10,584 nucleotides of DNA from Acidocella sp. GTDB taxonomy: Bacteria; Pseudomonadota; Alphaproteobacteria; Acetobacterales; Acetobacteraceae. The DNA lies in contig JAQUAC010000057.1 in the NCBI GenBank assembly GCA_028687415.1, positions 1 through 10,584 of the forward strand, given 5' to 3'. Both the position numbers and the translations under genes were made by a program. This document shows, one piece after another, positions 1 through 4,538 of the stretch. Each line of letters begins with the position of its first letter. The stretch's first letter is position 1. The notes beneath the pieces were generated by a model. The model did not search any database and had not been told where the DNA came from. It saw only the letters and a program-made list of their open reading frames with translations.

Positions 1-935
1 GGCAGAATGCGGCCATTGAGGCGCTTTCCGCCGCCATCAAGCTCTCCCGCGCCGGCTTGCGCGACCCGGAGAAGCCGATCGGTAACTATCTGTTCTCCGG
101 CCCCACGGGTGTGGGCAAGACCGAGGTGGCGCGGCAGTTGGCGGCGACGCTGGGTGTTGAGCTGACACGCTTCGACATGTCCGAGTACATGGAGCGGCAC
201 TCGGTCTCGCGGCTCATCGGCGCGCCGCCGGGCTATGTCGGGTTCGATCAGGGCGGGCTGCTGACCGACGCCATCGACCAGCATCCGCATTGCGTGCTGC
301 TGCTGGACGAAATCGAGAAAGCGCATCCGGATCTGTACAATATTCTGCTGCAGATCATGGATCACGGGAAGCTGACCGACCATAATGGGAAGAAGATCGA
401 TTTCCGTAACGTCATCCTGATCATGACCACCAACGCCGGTGCGGCGGATATGGCGAAGGCGGGCATCGGCTTTGGCAGGGCTGTGCGCACGGGTGAGGAT
501 GAGGACGCGGTGAAGCGGCTGTTCACGCCGGAATTTCGCAACCGTCTGGATGCCGTCATCCCCTTCACGTCGCTGACCCCGGAGATCGTCGGGCACGTGG
601 TGGAGAAGTTCGTCATGCAGCTGGAAGCGCAGCTGGCGGACCGCAACGTCACCATCGAGCTGTCCTCGGCGGCCAAGGAGTTCCTGGTCGAGCGGGGCTA
701 CGAGCCGCTCTACGGCGCGCGTCCGCTGGGCCGCGTGATCCAGGAGCTGATCAAGAAGCCGCTGGCGGAAGAGCTGCTCTTCGGCAAGCTGGTGAAGGGT
801 GGCGCGGTGAAAGTGACCGTGAAGGACGGCAAACTCGCCTTCGACATCTCGGAAGCCCCGGCTGTGGCGCTGCCCAAGCCGGAAGCCGAGGGCGACGACG
901 ATGCCGGAGAGAAGGCACCGGAGGAAGTGCATTAA
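1..935 (+). CDS. clpA: ATP-dependent Clp protease ATP-binding subunit ClpA, C-terminal part (5' end outside window)
   Basis: ClpA is the AAA+ unfoldase that feeds substrates, often via ClpS, into the ClpP peptidase in the cytoplasm. The frame is open from base 3 to the TAA at 933-935, so only the second ATPase module and the C-terminus are present. The Walker A motif GPTGVGKT is at 99-122. It is followed by the pore-loop region GYVGFDQGG, the Walker B motif LLLDEIEKAH and the arginine-finger segment FTPEFRNRLD. The tripeptide IGF at 465-473 lies where ClpA and ClpX carry the ClpP-docking loop, which separates this protein from the disaggregase ClpB. The C-terminal small domain (YGARPLGRVIQ) is followed by an acidic tail of about 27 residues. 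The ATG-less start near base 57 is internal and not real. The gene converges on the PhnA-like gene and shares a terminator with it. Confidence 0.95.
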   Translation, partial: QNAAIEALSAAIKLSRAGLRDPEKPIGNYLFSGPTGVGKTEVARQLAATLGVELTRFDMSEYMERHSVSRLIGAPPGYVGFDQGGLLTDAIDQHPHCVLLLDEIEKAHPDLYNILLQIMDHGKLTDHNGKKIDFRNVILIMTTNAGAADMAKAGIGFGRAVRTGEDEDAVKRLFTPEFRNRLDAVIPFTSLTPEIVGHVVEKFVMQLEAQLADRNVTIELSSAAKEFLVERGYEPLYGARPLGRVIQELIKKPLAEELLFGKLVKGGAVKVTVKDGKLAFDISEAPAVALPKPEAEGDDDAGEKAPEEVH

Positions 936-973
936 GCGGGGACGCCAGGGGCTTGCCTCTGGCCCCAGAACTA

Positions 974-1001
974 AAAAACGGCGCCTTTGGGCGCCGTTTT
1001 T
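974..1001. terminator. Bidirectional intrinsic terminator between clpA and the PhnA-like gene
   Basis: A perfect stem CGGCGCC (979-985) / GGCGCCG (990-996) closes a TTTG loop. It is flanked by A residues on the left (974-978) and T residues on the right (997-1001), which extend the pairing to 12 bp. Read on + it is a GC stem followed by a T run; read on - it is the same. It should therefore end both clpA and the convergent gene, whose stop codon begins only a few bases away at 1008. Confidence 0.9.
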
Positions 1002-1005
1002 GCGT

Positions 1006-1338
1006 TTAGGCTTTGCGTAAAAATTCCTGCTTCAGCATGTAACCACCATGCTCCACCGCATGGTCGCCGCTGCCATTGAGGCGGATGCCCTTGAGCTTGG
1101 TGCCGACCTTCAGCGTGGTGGAGGAGCCCTTCACCTTCAAATCTTTGATAATGACGACCGTGTCGCCATCGGCCAGCACGTTGCCGTTGGAATCGCGCAC
1201 GATCTCAGCTGCGTCCTCGGTCGAGGCGGCTTCGCCAGCGGGCCATTCATAGCCGCAGGTGTCACAAACATAATTAGCACCCTGGCGATGGACATCTTCC
1301 AGTGTGCATTGCGGGCAGGCGGGGTGGGTATTGCTCAT
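1006..1338 (-). CDS. PhnA/YjdM-type zinc-ribbon protein
   Basis: This 110-residue protein resembles E. coli YjdM, formerly called PhnA (111 residues). The PhnA name is historical: the protein is not known to be a phosphonate enzyme, and its cellular role is unclear. An N-terminal zinc ribbon has cysteines at 8, 11, 25 and 28 (CPQC and CDTC). The C-terminal PhnA domain carries DSNGNVLADGDTV and IKDLKVKGSS, close to the family consensus. I chose the ATG at 1338 because the homologous sequence begins there. The frame stays open upstream to a GTG at 1383, but that extension is not family-like. No Shine-Dalgarno sequence precedes 1338; instead a TATTAT box sits 7 bases upstream, so the mRNA may be leaderless. 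The gene is divergent from the DUF5335-like gene and convergent with clpA. Confidence 0.88.
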   Translation of the reverse strand: MSNTHPACPQCTLEDVHRQGANYVCDTCGYEWPAGEAASTEDAAEIVRDSNGNVLADGDTVVIIKDLKVKGSSTTLKVGTKLKGIRLNGSGDHAVEHGGYMLKQEFLRKA

Positions 1339-1345
1339 GCGCGGG

Positions 1346-1375
1346 ATAATAGCGCGCCACCTCCCCCCGGCACAA
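1346..1375 (-). promoter_or_regulatory. Candidate promoter of the PhnA-like gene
   Basis: On the minus strand TTGTGC (1375-1370) and TATTAT (1351-1346) are separated by 18 bases. The -10 box matches the consensus at 5 of 6 positions and the -35 box at 3 of 6. The expected transcription start falls on or next to the ATG at 1338. This is inferred from spacing only. Confidence 0.4.
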
Positions 1376-1454
1376 TGCGGCACTGGTAAACCGGCAGAGG
1401 CTGATTATCTCCTTACTGCGTACAGACTTCCAAAACCGAAAGGAATTTAAGGCA

Positions 1455-1793
1455 ATGGCCGCGGAAAAGTTTGAAAAAGCGAAATGGGGTCCGTATTTTG
1501 ATCGGCTGTCCAAAAAACTGACAGGGCAGGAAGCGGAAGTCAGGGTCTTGTCGCTTGGTCTTGGTGATCAGGTCGAGGCTGAATGGGTGCAGATCAGGGG
1601 TGTGACCTACGACCATAAGGATGACATCGTGGTGATCTCGCTTGAGGGTATCGAGCACATCATCCATCAGCCGAAATCGATCCATATCGATGCGCCGGAG
1701 GGCGGTTTGGCGGGGTTTGAGGTCGTGGACGCAGATGGCGTGAAATGCGTCATTCAGTTCCGTGAGAAGCTGGCCTTGCCCGCGCCGGTTTAA
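1455..1793 (+). CDS. DUF5335-like small protein
   Basis: This small acidic cytoplasmic protein of 112 residues has no signal peptide or membrane segment. Its sequence pattern, with WGPYFDRLSKKL near residue 11, then LGLGDQVEAEW, ITYD-like GVTYDHKDDIVVISLEG and EVVDADG near the C-terminus, matches what I recall of the DUF5335 family, whose function is not known. The assignment is from memory of the family pattern and has not been tested by a search. The ATG at 1455 is preceded by a weak purine run (AAGG at 1449-1452) and fits the family start. The gene stands alone: 116 bp separate it from the divergent PhnA-like gene and 115 bp from the next gene on the same strand. No function can be assigned from context. 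Confidence 0.75.
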   Translation: MAAEKFEKAKWGPYFDRLSKKLTGQEAEVRVLSLGLGDQVEAEWVQIRGVTYDHKDDIVVISLEGIEHIIHQPKSIHIDAPEGGLAGFEVVDADGVKCVIQFREKLALPAPV

Positions 1794-1845
1794 ATCAAAG
1801 AGGCGGATGGAGAATCTTTCTCCGCGAGCGCCGTGCTGGCTTGGA

Positions 1846-1879
1846 CGGGGTCTTGCCCCGGCTGATTCGCCCTAGCCGG
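1846..1879 (+). repeat. Two nested inverted repeats in the 1794-1908 gap
   Basis: CGGGG (1846-1850) pairs with CCCCG (1856-1860) across a 5-base loop. Overlapping it, CCGGCT (1858-1863) pairs with AGCCGG (1874-1879) across a 10-base loop. The two stems share bases and are mutually exclusive. Neither is followed by a T run, so a classical terminator for the DUF5335-like gene is not evident. A weaker stem, GGAGAA (1809-1814) / TTCTCC (1818-1823), lies just after the stop codon. Confidence 0.4.
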
Positions 1880-1880
1880 T

Positions 1881-1915
1881 CCGCCATGGCCTCGTTACAC
1901 TCGCGGCCATGGCGG
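1881..1915. repeat. 10-bp inverted repeat spanning the sulfotransferase start codon
   Basis: CCGCCATGGC (1881-1890) is the exact reverse complement of GCCATGGCGG (1906-1915). The second arm contains the start codon at 1909. The 15-base spacer holds TACACT (1896-1901), a possible -10 box lying 7 bases before the ATG. As RNA the repeat would hide the start codon in a stem. As DNA it could be an operator flanking the -10 region. Confidence 0.5.
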
Positions 1916-3729
1916 ATCTCACCCCTTGCCCTTGCGGCTCCGGCCTGCGGCGTCTGCGTTGTTGCGCCCTCGACTTTGCCGGGCTGAGTCCGCAGGAGGC
2001 CACCAACGCGCTGGTGCCGATGCTCGCTCAAGCCGAGGCGGCGCTGAATGCAGGGGACATCGCCGCTGCGGAGAACAACGCCCGGCATATGCTGGAGCTG
2101 GCACCGGGGCGGGAGGATGCGCTGCTGTTCCTCTACCGCACCAGCCGCCAACAGGAGCGGATGCAGGCCGCCGAGGTGCTGATCCGCCGTGTGGTGGCGC
2201 TAAACCCGAACAATTTTTACGCCACCAACGAGCTGACGCTGCTGTTGCTTGGCAAGGGCGCGCTGGCAGAGGCGGAGGTGCACGCCCGCAACGCCATACG
2301 CATCGCGCCGCAGAACGCGCAGGCGCATAACCTCATGGGGCTGGTGCTGACGGAGGCGAACCGCCCGTTGATCGGCGAATACCATTACCGCCGCGTGTTG
2401 GAGCTGGCCGAAGGCGAGGAACCAATCACTTTGGCCAACCTAGCCTGGAACCTCAAGAACCAAGGGCGCATCGACGAAGCCCGTGCCCTGTACCAGCGCT
2501 CGATGGCGCTGAAGCCCGGCGTGCCGCAAACCGTGCTGGGCTTCGCCAAGATGGAGGAAGCGGATCGGAAATTCGGTGCCGCCCTGGCGCTGCTGGATGA
2601 GGCGGAGACCCTGCTGCCCGATAACCCCAGCGTGCAGCTCACCCGCGCCACCGTACTTTCCCGCCTGAAGCGCACCGAGGAAGCGCTGGCCATTTTGCAT
2701 GAGCCGGAGGATGGCCAGCGCCGCCTTGGCCCGGCGGAAATGTCCGAGAAGGGCCGTCTGCTCGACCAGATGGGCCGCTATGATGAAGCGTTTGCCTGCT
2801 TTGAGGCTGGCAAGGCCCGCGCCGTGGAGATGGGAGCACGCACCTATCTGGCCGAGGCGGCCGCGGACCAAGCGGCGCGGCTGAAAAGCTTCTTCACCGG
2901 GCGGCGGCTGCAAACCCTGCCGCGCGCCGAGACCCGCCTTGGCATGCCGCAACCTGTGTTCATCGTCGGCTTCCCGCGCTCGGGCACCACACTCATTGAG
3001 CAGACGCTGACCGTGCATCCGCGTATCGCGGCGGGCGATGAGCTGCCTTATATTAATGACATCACGCAGATCATGCCCCGGCTGCTGGCCAGTCCGCTGA
3101 ACTACCCGGAGGCGCTGGCCGAGTTGTGGATGGGCGATCAGCGCGATGGGCTGAACGAGCTGCGTGACTACTACCTGAACCGTGCGGCCAAATCCGGCGT
3201 CTTCCGCGAGGGCGCGGATGTCTTCACTGACAAGATGCCGCTGAACGAGATGCATCTCGGACTCATTGCGCTGCTGTTCCCGGCTTCGCCGGTTATCCAC
3301 GTCATTCGCCATCCGCTGGACGTGCTGCTCTCGGTCTATTCCAACCACCTCACCCACGGCTTCTTTTGCGCGGCGCAAATGGAGAGCATCGCCCGGCACT
3401 ATAATCTGGTGGCGGATCTCATCGACCATTACCGGCGGAATGTGGACCTGCGCTATTTGCCGGTGCGCTATGAGGACATGGTGGTGGACCAGGAAGCCAA
3501 TGTGCGGAAGATCCTGGACTTCATTGGCGTGGAGTTCGATCCGCGCTGCCTGAGCTTCGAGACCAACACACGCTACGCCCGCACCGCCTCCTACGCCCAG
3601 GTGACGGAAAAATTATATGACCGTTCGCGCTACCGCTACCGGCCCTATCTCAAACATCTGGCGCCGGCGCTGGAAACGCTTAAGCCTGTCATCGAACGCC
3701 TGGGCTACACCATAGACACGCCGGAATAA
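1909..3729 (+). CDS. SEC-C / TPR / sulfotransferase fusion protein
   Basis: This is a 606-residue protein with three parts. Residues 7-19 form a SEC-C zinc motif with C7, C9, C18 and C19 in the exact C-x-C-x8-C-C arrangement and the usual CPCGSG core. Residues about 30-310 are tetratricopeptide repeats of the kind NPNNFYATNELTLLLLGKG. Residues about 345-595 are a sulfotransferase domain. The PAPS 5'-phosphosulfate loop is PVFIVGFPRSGTT at 349-361. The 3'-phosphate motif is VIRHPLDVLLSVYS at 465-478, with R467 and S475. E378 in the GDE segment lines up with the catalytic glutamate of tyrosylprotein sulfotransferases. It should transfer sulfate from PAPS, but the acceptor is unknown; TPRs suggest a protein or peptide partner. 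No signal peptide is visible. The ATG at 1909 has no Shine-Dalgarno sequence but starts immediately before the SEC-C motif. The DUF3429 gene follows after 9 bases, so the two are likely cotranscribed. Confidence 0.88.
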   Translation: MADLTPCPCGSGLRRLRCCALDFAGLSPQEATNALVPMLAQAEAALNAGDIAAAENNARHMLELAPGREDALLFLYRTSRQQERMQAAEVLIRRVVALNPNNFYATNELTLLLLGKGALAEAEVHARNAIRIAPQNAQAHNLMGLVLTEANRPLIGEYHYRRVLELAEGEEPITLANLAWNLKNQGRIDEARALYQRSMALKPGVPQTVLGFAKMEEADRKFGAALALLDEAETLLPDNPSVQLTRATVLSRLKRTEEALAILHEPEDGQRRLGPAEMSEKGRLLDQMGRYDEAFACFEAGKARAVEMGARTYLAEAAADQAARLKSFFTGRRLQTLPRAETRLGMPQPVFIVGFPRSGTTLIEQTLTVHPRIAAGDELPYINDITQIMPRLLASPLNYPEALAELWMGDQRDGLNELRDYYLNRAAKSGVFREGADVFTDKMPLNEMHLGLIALLFPASPVIHVIRHPLDVLLSVYSNHLTHGFFCAAQMESIARHYNLVADLIDHYRRNVDLRYLPVRYEDMVVDQEANVRKILDFIGVEFDPRCLSFETNTRYARTASYAQVTEKLYDRSRYRYRPYLKHLAPALETLKPVIERLGYTIDTPE

Positions 3730-3733
3730 GGAG
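3728..3733 (+). promoter_or_regulatory. Ribosome binding site of the DUF3429 gene
   Basis: AAGGAG overlaps the stop codon of the sulfotransferase gene and lies 5 bases before the ATG at 3739. It supports both the start choice and translational coupling. Confidence 0.7.
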
Positions 3734-3738
3734 ACACC

Positions 3739-4245
3739 ATGTTCAAGCAGCCATTCACTGTCGCGGTTTTCATCACTCTGGCCGGGCTGGTGCCGTTTCT
3801 TGCCCTTGGCGCCGTCGTGCTGCTGGACCCGCTGGCTTCGGAGACGGCCATCCAGGTGCTGATCTCCTACGGTGCCGTCATCCTTTCCTTCACGGGCGCG
3901 GTGCATTGGGGCTTTGCCCTGCGTGACACGGCGCACCCGGTGAACGGTACGCCGCTCACCCCCGCCACGCTGGGGGCGGAGCGGCAATTGCTCATCTTCG
4001 GCACCGTGCCCGCTATCATCGGCTGGGTGGCGCTGTCCTTGATGCTGCACTTCAACGCTCCGGCGCTGGCGCTGTTCCTGCTGCTGGCCGGGTTCTTCAT
4101 CACCGTGGTGGTGGAGAGCATCGGCCGCGGACGTGGAGTTGTGGCGGCCAATTACCTGGCGCTGCGTTGGGCGGTGTCGGTGGTGGTGTTGCTGGTGCTG
4201 GTGGCGGTGCTGTTTGCGGTGCTCACCGGCATGCGGGTGGGCTAA
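3739..4245 (+). CDS. DUF3429 family integral membrane protein (TMEM69-like)
   Basis: This 168-residue inner-membrane protein of unknown function has five predicted helices at about residues 7-29, 38-60, 84-106, 108-129 and 142-164. The conserved stretch SYGAVILSFTGAVHWGFAL (residues 43-61), with the H-W-G core, is the hallmark of the DUF3429 family, which also includes the eukaryotic mitochondrial protein TMEM69. There is no recognisable catalytic site. A good Shine-Dalgarno sequence overlaps the stop codon of the preceding sulfotransferase gene, so the pair probably forms an operon. Its stop codon (4243-4245) overlaps the stop of the convergent copper-chaperone gene (4242-4244), leaving no room for a terminator between them. 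Confidence 0.88.
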   Translation: MFKQPFTVAVFITLAGLVPFLALGAVVLLDPLASETAIQVLISYGAVILSFTGAVHWGFALRDTAHPVNGTPLTPATLGAERQLLIFGTVPAIIGWVALSLMLHFNAPALALFLLLAGFFITVVVESIGRGRGVVAANYLALRWAVSVVVLLVLVAVLFAVLTGMRVG

Positions 4246-4442
4246 GCCACGGTAAAGCCCGCGCCCTCAATGGCGGAGGCATAGTCCTTAGCGGTGGCGC
4301 TGCCGCCGATGGTGACAAGCTTGGTGGTGAGGTCAGCGGCGACCTCCGCCTTGGCGTCAACGCGGTGCACGGCCTCGGTGATGGAACGCACGCAGGACTG
4401 GCAGTCCATATCCGGTACGGTGAATTGCTGCTTGGTGGTCAT
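4242..4442 (-). CDS. copZ: CopZ-type copper chaperone (heavy-metal-associated domain)
   Basis: This 66-residue cytoplasmic protein consists of a single HMA (ferredoxin-like) domain. The metal site is MDCQSC at residues 12-17, the MxCxxC motif in which two cysteines hold Cu(I). The C-terminal part (YASAIEGAGFTV) is also typical. CopZ-type proteins carry Cu(I) through the cytosol and hand it to the P1B-ATPase and to the copper sensor. The ATG at 4442 is preceded on the minus strand by AAGGAG (4456-4451) at 8 bases. It is divergent from the Cu(I)-ATPase gene and has a clear MerR-type promoter. Because the ATPase and a CueR-like regulator are adjacent, copper is much more likely than mercury or zinc. 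Confidence 0.92.
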   Translation of the reverse strand: MTTKQQFTVPDMDCQSCVRSITEAVHRVDAKAEVAADLTTKLVTIGGSATAKDYASAIEGAGFTVA

Positions 4443-4468
4443 GGCGGGATCTCCTTGAAAGATACAGC

Positions 4469-4499
4469 ATCATAAGGGTAGCCACCATGGCAAGGTCAA
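4469..4499 (-). promoter_or_regulatory. MerR/CueR-type copZ promoter with 19-bp spacer
   Basis: On the minus strand TTGACC (4499-4494) and TATGAT (4474-4469) are separated by exactly 19 bases, the overlong spacing typical of promoters activated by MerR-family regulators. The left half-site ACCTTGCCA, followed by TGG and TGGC, matches my recollection of CueR boxes; the right half-site is degenerate. Transcription would start near 4462 and give a leader of about 20 bases containing the copZ Shine-Dalgarno sequence. Confidence 0.8.
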
Positions 4500-4526
4500 G
4501 CCTTGACCCTACCATGGTGGGAACCC
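4476..4526. promoter_or_regulatory. Paired, back-to-back CueR-type operators of the copZ/copA intergenic region
   Basis: The arms 4476-4500 and 4502-4526 are inverted copies of each other around C4501, with 21 of 25 positions identical by my alignment. Each arm contains, reading outwards, CTTGACC, CCATGGTGG and ACCC. The left arm serves copZ (-) and the right arm serves copA (+). The centre forms a perfect GGTCAAG-C-CTTGACC palindrome in which the two -35 boxes meet. Confidence 0.8.
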
Positions 4527-4534
4527 AATATTGA
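4503..4534 (+). promoter_or_regulatory. Candidate CueR-type copA promoter
   Basis: The -35 box TTGACC (4503-4508) mirrors that of copZ. The -10 box is poor: TATTGA (4529-4534) gives a 20-base spacer and ATATTG (4528-4533) gives 19. In either case the transcription start would lie at about 4539-4542, on the ATG of copA. A weak -10 box with a long spacer fits activator-dependent transcription. Confidence 0.6.
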
Positions 4535-4538
4535 CCGC

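Noticed and set aside
1339..1383. 15-residue N-terminal extension of the PhnA-like protein
   Set aside because: The extension is not part of the family, and the region holds a promoter-like -10 box directly before the ATG at 1338.
2440..3429. 329-codon open frame on the minus strand
   Set aside because: It lies wholly antisense to the sulfotransferase gene, shows no family resemblance, and is explained by GC-rich codon usage of the real gene.
4178..4215. Apparent GTGGTG/CTGGTG tandem repeat
   Set aside because: It is the codon pattern of a Val/Leu membrane helix in the DUF3429 protein, not a separate repeat element.
4167..4475. 102-codon + frame opposite copZ
   Set aside because: Gly/Ala-rich shadow of the copZ gene and the DUF3429 C-terminus; no family resemblance.
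4503..4538. Upstream TTG start for copA
   Set aside because: These 12 codons are the operator and -35 region; the translation is not HMA-like, and the ATG at 4539 gives the usual short lead into the metal-binding domain.
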